A stretch of 64,000 nucleotides of DNA from NCBI RefSeq assembly GCF_008698145.1, contig NZ_RZNZ01000013.1:1-64000 (forward strand), in the 5' to 3' direction. The notes beneath the pieces are model-generated. The model did not search any database. It had not been told where the DNA came from and saw nothing but the letters and a program-made list of their open reading frames with translations. Origin of the DNA: Bifidobacterium vespertilionis. GTDB lineage: Bacteria; Actinomycetota; Actinomycetes; Actinomycetales; Bifidobacteriaceae. Below, piece by piece: positions 16,600 to 24,183 of this stretch (positions are counted from its first letter, which is position 1; every line of letters begins with the position of its first letter). Both the position numbers and the translations under genes were made by a program.

Positions 16600-16870
16600 T
16601 AACCTGAGTGAAGCGAAGGATCCTTAATCTTGTGCGGATAGTTAAGGATCCTTCGCTGCGCTCAGGATGACGAGAGCAGAACCGTTCTTCAGATGATGAC
16701 CCGTGGCTCGGCTCTGAGCGTCGCAAGGCGCGCCCTCGTCGGCCTTGGCTCGTGCGCGCAGGTTAAGGATTTCAGGATGACGTTGACGACTCATCCTGAG
16801 TGCCGGGCCGTTAGGCGGACAGTCCCAGTCCACTGGCTGTCCGCTTAACGGCTCAGTGCTCAGGATGACG
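16600..16870. repeat. Repeat block B, right: inverted GGATCC repeats and a 79-bp near-palindrome
   Basis: CCTGAGTGAAGCGAAGGATCC (from 16602) faces its inverse at 16641-16672. A shortened copy (GTTAAGGATTTCAGGATGACG) lies at about 16762-16782. From 16791 to 16869 a near-palindrome begins TCATCCTGAG and ends CTCAGGATGA, with internal GGCGGACAG / CTGTCCGC arms. It ends 8 bp before the stop of the converging DUF805 gene. Confidence 0.75.
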
Positions 16871-16877
16871 TTGCCGC

Positions 16878-18008
16878 CTACCGATTGCGATCCCAACGGG
16901 TTGCGGCCGGGTCGCTTGGTCGGGTCATGAGCCAGATGCACCAGACGCCCGCGATGAGATATGAGAGCCAGCCGATCAGCGAGGCGGTCACCGAGGTCAT
17001 CCCGGCGGTGTTGTAGAGCCAGACCGTTGGCGAGTGGTAGCTGGCCAGAATCGCGGCGACGCTGATGGCCGCGCTGACGAACGACACCAGATGCGCGACG
17101 CTGCCGATGGTGTTGATCACGGTGATGGCGGCGACATGCCTGCCGCTGCGCCCAGAATCATGCGCGCGCCGGACGCTCAGGGCGAGCATCGGCACGAACA
17201 TGGCGACGGACCACAGGATCGACAGCATCATGAACAGATCGGCGAAGGGGATGATCCGCGAGGCGAGGATCGAGGTCAGCTTCAGCGACGCCAGAGCAAG
17301 CGTCACCATCAGGTTGAACAGCGTGCCGAACCAGAATTCGCGCGGGCTGGACCGGCCGTCGAAGGTGAGATAGCCCAGAAACACGCGCTGGATCGCCTCT
17401 GCGAAGGAGCAATCGGCCAACGGTCGCCACGGCCTGGTGGTGGCTACCGCAATGGATTGGTGCCGGGGAGGCTGCAATGGCGGTTGGAACCGATCCTGAA
17501 ACGCATTCTGCGATTTCAGTGGTGGTTGAAATGATGGCTGGAACGGCGGCTGGGCCTGTTGTTGGGTATGTTGCTGGGGTTGGAACGACGGTTGCGGTTG
17601 CGCCGGTTGGGGGCCGTATCCGGGGAATGCGGGATTGGGCGGCGCATATCCGGGTTGGCCTGTGGGCTGTGCGGCCCACTGTTGTCCGGCCCATTCGCCG
17701 GCCGTCCCGTTGACTGCCGTTTCATTGGTGACAGGTTGTGGTCCGGCAGCCGCATAGGGGACGTAGGCGTCCGCATAACCGGCGGTCCCGGACATATTGA
17801 CGGCCCCGGTGATGTTTGACATGCCGGGAACGCTGGAATCATACGTTGCGGTGCCGGCGGGAACGGCCGCATGCGCCGCGTGGGCCGCATGGGTATGGGG
17901 CGGGGCGTCGGAGTTTTGCGCTTGCGCCGCATAACCTTCCATATATGGCATGGCGGTGCCTGTGCCGCGCTGATCCCCGGTGTGTTCGTCGTTGAAATTA
18001 TTGTTCAT
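16878..18008 (-). CDS. DUF805-family membrane protein with long Pro/Gln-rich N-terminus
   Basis: The 376-residue protein has a disordered N-terminal half (about residues 1-205) rich in Ala, Gly, Pro and Gln, with PQP and FQP runs. A DUF805-like membrane domain follows (about 215-365), beginning with the typical FLGYLTFDGRSSPREFWFG and containing RRAHDSGRSG between the second and third helices. Four membrane segments are likely. ATG 18008 follows AAGGA with 8 nt spacing. The function of DUF805 proteins is not established; a cytoplasmic N-terminal tail suggests protein contacts at the membrane. It is transcribed toward the repeat block. Confidence 0.85.
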   Translation of the reverse strand: MNNNFNDEHTGDQRGTGTAMPYMEGYAAQAQNSDAPPHTHAAHAAHAAVPAGTATYDSSVPGMSNITGAVNMSGTAGYADAYVPYAAAGPQPVTNETAVNGTAGEWAGQQWAAQPTGQPGYAPPNPAFPGYGPQPAQPQPSFQPQQHTQQQAQPPFQPSFQPPLKSQNAFQDRFQPPLQPPRHQSIAVATTRPWRPLADCSFAEAIQRVFLGYLTFDGRSSPREFWFGTLFNLMVTLALASLKLTSILASRIIPFADLFMMLSILWSVAMFVPMLALSVRRAHDSGRSGRHVAAITVINTIGSVAHLVSFVSAAISVAAILASYHSPTVWLYNTAGMTSVTASLIGWLSYLIAGVWCIWLMTRPSDPAATRWDRNR

Positions 18009-18167
18009 GTTGGCGTCCTTTTGCAGATGCCATCCCTCACCGGCGACTGTACAGGATGGCATCTCCCGCTCAATGCGGCGGAAGACGCCATCATTTGGCC
18101 CGCAATGGTTCAGCGGCGAGTCGCCGATTCGTCGGCAGGACGTTCGCTGGCCGGCCGCTTCGCCGCC

Positions 18168-19091
18168 TCATGCCGATTGCTGCCGCTTGCGAATCAGCGT
18201 GCCGATGCCCAGAGCCGCCAGCCAGATCGCGGCGGGGCCCACAACATAGAGCAGCATGACGTCGGATTGGATGCCAAGGACGAAATGCCATCCGTTCGGC
18301 AGGGCGAGGCACGTGTCGGTGACGGGGCACTCGCTGACATACAGGTTGGTGAGCAGCACGGTCAGCGCAGATTGCAACGCCGCGCCCGCAATCCACAGCC
18401 GCCATGCCCTGCCGTCCGTCGCCCCGGCGATGCCGCAGATCGCGGTCATGGCGATCGGCACAGCCACCATCAGCGTAAGTCCTGTGGCGAAACCGTACGA
18501 ATCGATCGTGCGCACCAGAACGTACAGTCCGTAGACGGCGATCAGCGCGATCCAGCAGCCGGTCCATGCGGGGGATCGGCGAAGCCGCAGCATCAGGCGG
18601 CCGGATCGGGTCGCGGGATCGGGGTCCGAAAACAGCGGACGCAGGCCATAGCGGGCGATCAGAAACGGCACGAATGCGGTGATCGCGAACCATGAGGCGG
18701 TGATCGTCACGTTGACGAGCACGGTTGCGGCATCGGTGCCCAGAACGTCATGGGCGATTTCGATGCCCAGCAGGATGACGGTCATGGCGCCCGCGCCGGC
18801 CGCCGGCATGGACAGGCTGCCGGTGCGCTGGCATCCGCCGATCAGATCTGCGACGGCCAGCCCTAGGGCTCCCACGCCAAGGGCGACCATGACGGCGTCG
18901 GGGAACATCGGAGCGGTGAGCGAGACGGCGGTCCGAACCGAGGCGGCGGTGAGGTTGAACGCGGCAATTGCGCCCGTGATGGCGCAGAACGCCAGCAGCC
19001 CCACCATGAACACGGTATGGGTGCGGTTCCAGGTGAAGCGCTTCGTTGCACGATCGGGATCACGAACGGGAATATGGGTTTGGCTGGTCAT
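18168..19091 (-). CDS. Polytopic membrane protein of unknown function
   Basis: The 307-residue protein has about eight hydrophobic segments (first at about residues 28-48) and short loops. No transporter signature was recognised. ATG 19091 follows an excellent AAGGAGG site 8 nt upstream; an open frame continuing further upstream is antisense to the response regulator. It is divergent from the response-regulator/kinase operon (130-nt spacer) and may be its target, which is inference. The paired cysteines in SECPVTDTC (about 258-266) lie in a loop, possibly extracytoplasmic. Confidence 0.8.
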   Translation of the reverse strand: MTSQTHIPVRDPDRATKRFTWNRTHTVFMVGLLAFCAITGAIAAFNLTAASVRTAVSLTAPMFPDAVMVALGVGALGLAVADLIGGCQRTGSLSMPAAGAGAMTVILLGIEIAHDVLGTDAATVLVNVTITASWFAITAFVPFLIARYGLRPLFSDPDPATRSGRLMLRLRRSPAWTGCWIALIAVYGLYVLVRTIDSYGFATGLTLMVAVPIAMTAICGIAGATDGRAWRLWIAGAALQSALTVLLTNLYVSECPVTDTCLALPNGWHFVLGIQSDVMLLYVVGPAAIWLAALGIGTLIRKRQQSA

Positions 19092-19221
19092 GGCGACCAC
19101 CTCCTTACGTTTCCATGATGGCGTTTTTTGGCGCGCGGAGGGTACAGTTGTCATTAGGACGATGACGTTCGATGGGCGAGCGGGCCACGGATGGCAGGAT
19201 GGAACTGGAAGGAGGGCGGCG

Positions 19222-19887
19222 ATGGCGATTCGCATCGGTTTGGTGGACAACGATCCGTATGCATTGAAGATGCTGGGCATGATGATCGCGCGGCTTGACC
19301 CGGATTTCCAAGTGGCGTGGACCACGGAACTCGGCGCGGTCGCGGTCAGCCGCTGCCTGAGTCCGGCGAAACGGCCGGACGTGCTCGTGACCGACATGTC
19401 CATGCGCGACGTCTCCGGCACCGATGTGTGCCGTGCGATCCGCGTCAAAACCCCGGCCGTGGGACTGGTGGGCATCACATCGTATGCGATCGGCGCGTTC
19501 CGGGACGAAGCGGCCCGGTGCGGGGCGCAGGCGATCGTGGGCAAGACCGATCTTGCGGGTTTGGCGGAGGCGATCCGGCGTGCCGCACAGGGGTTGGCCA
19601 CGAACGACGAGACCTCTGCGTTCCTGGATGCGGCCGATGCGCACGTATTGCTCGAGGATGCGGCGCTCGCCGGTGCGGAGGACGCTCGGGGCGGCCGGGC
19701 GCTGTCCGCCAAGGAGCGTGAGACGCTGCGCCGGTACGCCGAGGGGGACACCACCAGGCAGATCGCCGCCGCGATGGGCGTGGGCGTGCCCACCGTGGCC
19801 ACGTTCGAGCGGCGGGCCTTGGCGAAACTCGGTGCGAAATCGCGTGCCCATGCCATATCGATCTGCGTGCGGAGGCATGAATTCTGA
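19222..19887 (+). CDS. NarL/LuxR-family response regulator
   Basis: The 221-residue protein has a receiver domain with acidic pocket Asp9/Asp11, phospho-acceptor Asp58 (LVTDMS), Thr86 and Lys108, all canonical. A C-terminal LuxR-type HTH follows at about 158-215 (LSAKERETLRRYAEGDTT, then a helix around VPTVATFERRALAKLG). GGAAGGAGG precedes ATG 19222. Its stop shares one base with the start of the histidine kinase gene. It should be phosphorylated by that kinase and bind DNA; the regulon is unknown, with the divergent membrane gene the first candidate. Confidence 0.93.
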   Translation: MAIRIGLVDNDPYALKMLGMMIARLDPDFQVAWTTELGAVAVSRCLSPAKRPDVLVTDMSMRDVSGTDVCRAIRVKTPAVGLVGITSYAIGAFRDEAARCGAQAIVGKTDLAGLAEAIRRAAQGLATNDETSAFLDAADAHVLLEDAALAGAEDARGGRALSAKERETLRRYAEGDTTRQIAAAMGVGVPTVATFERRALAKLGAKSRAHAISICVRRHEF

Positions 19888-21182
19888 TGGGGAATCCGCG
19901 CATGTTCATCCGGCGGATTCGCCGGGCCGACGAGGAGACGCGCAATGCGTGGCTGCTCATCGTCTGTCTGCTGGTCGGCCTGACTTGCGCGGTCGAGGCG
20001 ATGACTCGGGCGACGGATGCCGACTCGAGCATGGGACCTATGGGCATATTGGTGGCATTCGCGTTCACTGGGCTGACGGTCGTGGCGGCGTTTCGGCCGG
20101 TCGGCGGCGGGCTGCTGATGCTGCTGGGGTGGGTTGCGGCCTGCGCGTCATCGGTCACGATGCCGTCCGGCATGATGCTCGGCGCGATGATCGCGGTGGG
20201 CGTGCTTGCCTATGCGCACAGGGGATTGGGCGTAATGGCGGCGCTGGCGGCGACTGGCGCGTGGATGTTCGCGCGCGGCGGGTGGACGACGGATTGGTCT
20301 GTGAGGCCGGGCGACGGGCATACGATCCTGAGCGCTGGGCATACGATCCTCGGTGCGGTCACCCTCAACGGCGTGCTGCCCGTGGCCATCCTGTTTCTGT
20401 GCTTCCTGCTTGGCGGCGTGGCCGTGCGATGGGGACATGATCGCGATCGTGCGGAGGCCGAGCTGACCTTGCGCCGCAATCGGGAACGCGCTGCGCAGGA
20501 TATCCATGACTACGTGTCCAACGATCTGGCCTATGTGATCCTCAGGCTCGACAAGGACATCGCCGATGGCGGGCCGGTCGGGGCGGGGGAGTTGCACGAA
20601 CTGCGCGAGGCCGCCGCCAAAGCGCTCGGGCATACGCATGAGGTCATCGCCTTGCTTGAAAGGGACGATGGGCCGGGCGGCGCCGGGGCGATCAAGACTG
20701 CGGATGCGGCCGTGGCGGTTGAGCCGATTGAGTCGGCCGAGCTGCCCGAGTCGACGGATCAGGCTGCGATCGATGGCCTGCGCGACCAATGCGCGCGTTA
20801 CGAGCGCCGACTCGCATCCTTGGGCTTCGACGGACAGACCATCATCACCGCACAGCCCGGCGCCCGCCTTTCCACGGCCGTGCGCGAGCTGCTGGGCGGA
20901 CTGGTCGAGGAACTGTACACGAACATCGGCAAGCACGCCGATCCGTCCGGCGGCTACGTGCTCACCATCCGCCTTTCGCGTGCCGGCGTGGACATCGCGC
21001 TGGTGGATGCGCCCATCGCGCGTGCCGCTTCGGACATGGAGCTTTCCACTGGCACGGGGCTTGGCCGATATCGCGCTCGCATCGAGCGGATGGGCGGTAC
21101 GCTTCAGGTTCGCGAAGCCGACGGGGAGTGGTCGCTGGCAGTGGGGATTCCCTCGGAACGAGAGGGTGATAACTCCCAATAG
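19887..21182 (+). CDS. Sensor histidine kinase (NarL-type partner)
   Basis: The 431-residue membrane kinase has five or six N-terminal helices (about residues 20-180) with little extracytoplasmic sequence, then a HisKA_3-type segment with phospho-acceptor His207 in AAQDIHDYVSNDL. The ATPase domain shows the N-box ELYTNIGKHAD and the G-box TGTGLGRYRARIERMGG. It probably senses a membrane-embedded or intracellular cue. A duplicated GHTIL(S/G)A peptide (about 144-157) reflects a short DNA tandem repeat at about 20319-20352. Translation is coupled to the response regulator by a one-base overlap. Confidence 0.92.
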   Translation: MGNPRMFIRRIRRADEETRNAWLLIVCLLVGLTCAVEAMTRATDADSSMGPMGILVAFAFTGLTVVAAFRPVGGGLLMLLGWVAACASSVTMPSGMMLGAMIAVGVLAYAHRGLGVMAALAATGAWMFARGGWTTDWSVRPGDGHTILSAGHTILGAVTLNGVLPVAILFLCFLLGGVAVRWGHDRDRAEAELTLRRNRERAAQDIHDYVSNDLAYVILRLDKDIADGGPVGAGELHELREAAAKALGHTHEVIALLERDDGPGGAGAIKTADAAVAVEPIESAELPESTDQAAIDGLRDQCARYERRLASLGFDGQTIITAQPGARLSTAVRELLGGLVEELYTNIGKHADPSGGYVLTIRLSRAGVDIALVDAPIARAASDMELSTGTGLGRYRARIERMGGTLQVREADGEWSLAVGIPSEREGDNSQ

Positions 21183-21286
21183 GCAACAGGTATATCGCTG
21201 CCGACATGTCCCTTGAAACGAGCGGTTAGCATGCGAGAAGTCCGGCGGGAAGGTCTCGAGGGACTTCAATCAGATAGGGGATCAAT

Positions 21287-22081
21287 ATGGCATTGACATT
21301 CGGCGTGATCGGCGTGGGCAATATGGGCGGCGCGATTCTCAAAGGGGCGTTGGACGCAGGTGTTTTACGCACGGATGACGTGATCGTGTACGACATCCTG
21401 CCGGAAGCGCGGGCCAAGGCAGCCGACTGGGGCGTGCGCGTGGCCGATGACGACGACGAGGTGGCGGCGCAGGCCGATGTGGTGCTGCTGGCCGTCAAGC
21501 CGCAGAATGCTCAGGAGGCTCTGGCCCAGGCAGGGAGTGCGCTTGCGGGCAAGGCGCTGCTCTCGATCGTGGCGGGTGTGGGATCCGACAGGCTTCGCGG
21601 CTGGATCGATGGCGATGTGCGCGTGCTGCGGCTGCTGCCCAATACGCCCGCTCTGGTGTTCGAAGGGGCGTTCGCGCTGAGCTCGGACAATGATTTCACG
21701 CAGTCCGAACGCGATTTTGCGACCGAACTGTTCAAGGCGCTGGGCGTTGTGGAATTCGTTCCCGAGCATTTGCTCGATGCGGTGTGCGGTCTTTCCGGCG
21801 GGGCCCCTGCCTATGTGGCGATGTTCATCGAGGCGATGGCCGATGGCGGCGTGCAGCAGGGATTGCCCCGAGCGGTGGCATACCGTCTGGCCGCGCAGAC
21901 CTGCCTGGGAACCGCGAAGCTCATTTTGGAACGCGGTCTGCATCCGGGCGAGGCGAAGGACATGGTCACCTCGCCGGCAGGCACGACGATCGAGGGCGTG
22001 GCGGCGTTGGAGCGGGGCGGTTTCCGTGGCGCTGTGATCGATGCGATCATCGCCGGTGCGGAGAAGTCCAAGCGACTGTGA
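21287..22081 (+). CDS. proC: Pyrroline-5-carboxylate reductase
   Basis: The 264-residue enzyme reduces 1-pyrroline-5-carboxylate to proline with NAD(P)H, the last step of proline synthesis in the cytoplasm. The Rossmann motif is intact (VIGVGNMGGAILKG, residues 7-20) and the C-terminal dimer signature is present (SPAGTTIEGVAALERGGFRGAVI). The ribosome-binding site is weak (AGGGGA). It is monocistronic and ends before a 24-bp inverted repeat. A diverged second homologue lies at 23046-23849. Confidence 0.95.
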   Translation: MALTFGVIGVGNMGGAILKGALDAGVLRTDDVIVYDILPEARAKAADWGVRVADDDDEVAAQADVVLLAVKPQNAQEALAQAGSALAGKALLSIVAGVGSDRLRGWIDGDVRVLRLLPNTPALVFEGAFALSSDNDFTQSERDFATELFKALGVVEFVPEHLLDAVCGLSGGAPAYVAMFIEAMADGGVQQGLPRAVAYRLAAQTCLGTAKLILERGLHPGEAKDMVTSPAGTTIEGVAALERGGFRGAVIDAIIAGAEKSKRL

Positions 22082-22123
22082 AGTGTTCACGAGCCGGCGG
22101 CGTGGCCCGCTCGAGACCGCGTT

Positions 22124-22207
22124 CAGAACCACGGAAGGCGGATATTTCCCACCGGTTCCTTGGATTTTCAAGGGTTGGATGGAAAATATCCGCCTTCCGT
22201 GGTTCTG
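22124..22207. repeat. 84-bp element with 24-bp perfect terminal inverted repeats
   Basis: CAGAACCACGGAAGGCGGATATTT (given here as its parts: CAGAACCACGG, AAGGCGGATATTT; 22124-22147) is repeated exactly in inverse at 22184-22207 around a 36-bp centre. It lies between the convergent proC and VOC genes and may act as a terminator, but there is no T run. A related pair of ACCACGGAA ends occurs at 57815-57892, so this may be a small dispersed element. Confidence 0.75.
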
Positions 22208-22230
22208 CGGGGCAGATGCGCGACGCCCCG

Positions 22231-23016
22231 TCACAGGCTCCTGAACCGTGCGCCTGACACAGTCACGTCGAAGGCCTTGCCTTCGGGGGCGCTGAACTCC
22301 AGCGCGGCGATGCCATTGCGATTGCCGGCCTCGAAGTGCCACGTCAGTCCGTCGCCGGTTTCAAGGTCGAAGGTGCCGGGCTCGACGCCGGGCGTGCGGG
22401 GGAATTCGAAGACCTCTGAGAATCGTGCGGAGACGACATCGGGATCGGGCACCTGCCAGACCGCCCGACGCGTGGTCACCTCGCCAATCGCGTGCCGGTG
22501 CAGCAGGCCACTGTTCTCCAGCGTGGCCGCATGGGTGGGCTCGTCCTCCAGCCAGTCGAGCAGGAATGGGTATCGCGGCTGATCGTCGCCGGCCTTGGAG
22601 TCCCGCACAATCCACAGCAGCTTCCAGCGGATCTCCTTGCCGTCGGCCGTGGTGCGGTTGCCGGGCACGATCGGTCCGGTTTCGATGCCCTTGGCGTGAA
22701 GTTCCTCAGCGCGCTCCTCGATGTTGTTCACGCGCACGCCGTGGCGGTAGAAGCCCTCGTGCTCGGGCAGCAGTTCGGCCGCGTCGGTGTAGATCAGGCC
22801 GGTGTCGCGGGATTCCGCGGAGGCCTCCTCCTTGGAGTAGAGCGTCAGGAATTCGACGTAGTTCACGCCGAAGTAGGCCAGCGCGTTCTCGGTGCCGTGG
22901 CCCACGTGCTTGCCGCCGTACTTGGCGGTCAGCCCCGCGTCCGCGAAGGTCCGCTCCGCGGCGTCGAGGTCGTTGACGAAATCGACCGTATGGTCCCAGG
23001 TGTATTTGCGTGCCAT
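22231..23016 (-). CDS. Glyoxalase-like (VOC superfamily) protein
   Basis: The 261-residue protein begins with WDHTVDFVNDLDAAERTFADAG, the first beta-alpha unit of a Glyoxalase_3/VOC-type fold, and shows a second related module at about residues 150-255 (LHRHAIGEV, LTWHFE). Metal ligands are not certain. ATG 23016 follows AAGGAG. It is the second gene of an operon with the P5C-reductase-like gene (28-nt gap), divergent from the URO-D/liv operon, which suggests a role in metabolism of the same small molecule. The reaction is not predictable. Confidence 0.8.
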   Translation of the reverse strand: MARKYTWDHTVDFVNDLDAAERTFADAGLTAKYGGKHVGHGTENALAYFGVNYVEFLTLYSKEEASAESRDTGLIYTDAAELLPEHEGFYRHGVRVNNIEERAEELHAKGIETGPIVPGNRTTADGKEIRWKLLWIVRDSKAGDDQPRYPFLLDWLEDEPTHAATLENSGLLHRHAIGEVTTRRAVWQVPDPDVVSARFSEVFEFPRTPGVEPGTFDLETGDGLTWHFEAGNRNGIAALEFSAPEGKAFDVTVSGARFRSL

Positions 23017-23045
23017 GAAATCTCCTTGATGCTGATGCTTTGCGG

Positions 23046-23849
23046 CTACTTGGCGTTCGCGCCCAGCGCGGTGGTGCGCTCCACGGCGGCCAGCACGGCG
23101 GACTGGATGGCCGCGGCGAATCCGGTCTTGTTGAGCGTGTAGGCCTGCGTGATGCCCACGCCGCCGGGGGAGTTGTTGATGTTGAGCAGGACCTGCGGCA
23201 GCACGTCTCGCTGCTTGAGGAATTCGGTGCCGCCGATCAGCGTGTCCAGGGCGATCGCGCGGGCGATGTCGCGTGGAAGGCCGGCCAGCACGCCGGCGTC
23301 CACGTAGGCGTCGATGAAGTGGTAGACGATGTTCGGCGGGTAGAAGCCCGTGATGACGTCGATCAGGCGCTCCTCCACATAGAGTACCTTGCCGAAGGTG
23401 TTGAGGAAGTCGTCCACATCCTCCTTGGAGGCTTTGGCGTTCAACGCTGCGCCCGAGTAGCCGTAGTCCACGGTGGTCAGGGTGTTGGGAATGATGCGCA
23501 CGAGTCGGAAGTCCTTGCCGAGCGAGTCCTCGAGCTTGTCGATCGTGTAGCCGGCGACGATCGAGACGACCGTGGTCCTGGCCGGATCGAAGCGCTTGGC
23601 AACGGAGGCGGCCACGCCGGCCACGTCGTCCTGCGGCCGCACGCCGATGAGCACGATGTCCGCGTCGGGCGCGGATTCGGGCGTGGTCGCCTCCACGCCA
23701 TAGTCGGCCTTGAGTGCGTCGATGCGCGCCTGGCTGATCTCCTCCACGTAGATGTGGTCGACCGGGTACTGGTCGGCCTTGCGGCGTACGGCCGCGATGA
23801 TGGCGGTGACCATGTTGCCGCCGCCGATGAAGTACAGGCTGTGTGCCAT
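23046..23849 (-). CDS. Pyrroline-5-carboxylate reductase-like oxidoreductase (second paralogue)
   Basis: The 267-residue protein has the NAD(P)-binding start YFIGGGNMVTAIIAAV (about residues 6-21), IIPNT, and a C-terminal dimerisation region NSPGGVGITQAYTLNKTGFAAAI (about 223-245) in the place of the proC signature. The active-site loop SPAGTT of proC is here SPGGVG. It is clearly homologous to ProC but diverged, so it may reduce another cyclic imine or act in a catabolic pathway. ATG 23849 follows AGGAGGGGG. It is the first gene of the leftward operon sharing a promoter region with the URO-D/liv operon. Confidence 0.85.
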   Translation of the reverse strand: MAHSLYFIGGGNMVTAIIAAVRRKADQYPVDHIYVEEISQARIDALKADYGVEATTPESAPDADIVLIGVRPQDDVAGVAASVAKRFDPARTTVVSIVAGYTIDKLEDSLGKDFRLVRIIPNTLTTVDYGYSGAALNAKASKEDVDDFLNTFGKVLYVEERLIDVITGFYPPNIVYHFIDAYVDAGVLAGLPRDIARAIALDTLIGGTEFLKQRDVLPQVLLNINNSPGGVGITQAYTLNKTGFAAAIQSAVLAAVERTTALGANAK

Positions 23850-23905
23850 GCGATTGCCCCCTCCTGTTGGATGCGATGCGTTGATCGAATTGTGTCGCCC
23901 GACTG

Positions 23906-24162
23906 TTGACAATCTCAATATGTGGGATATTATGTCAAGCGACGCGATGTCTCCATTGTGGCCCCGAATGCCTTGCGGGACAAGCGCAACCGGCCGCGAC
24001 GGCTATATGTGAAATCGATAGGGCGTGCATGAACCCAGCAATCGCAACGTCTTAATGAACCCTCATAAGCAACGGCTATAGCAAACCCCGTGTTTTGCCC
24101 GGTCTGTTGCGCTTATATGGTTTTCGGTCGCCGCGGACGGATATTTCCTCCGTGGCGTTTTT
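23906..24162 (+). promoter_or_regulatory. Promoter and attenuator-like leader of the URO-D/liv operon
   Basis: TTGACA (23906-23911) and TATTAT (23928-23933) form a consensus-like promoter with 16-bp spacing. TTGACA also appears inverted (TGTCAA, 23933-23938), giving dyad symmetry. The roughly 220-nt leader contains two overlapping short frames with TAATG overlap (24029-24055 and 24055-24081; nine codons each including stop) and an inverted ATAAGCAAC / GTTGCGCTTAT pair. It ends in a terminator-like hairpin (24129-24137 with 24149-24157, then TTTTT 24158-24162) just before the AAGGAAGGAG of the first gene. This layout is that of a transcription attenuator; the ligand or signal is unknown. Confidence 0.6.
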
Positions 24163-24183
24163 GCAGAAGGAAGGAGCACCCAC

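Noticed and set aside
23940..24162. SAM or cobalamin riboswitch before the URO-D operon
   Set aside because: No B12 box or SAM-class core motif was recognised, so only an attenuator-like hairpin is claimed.
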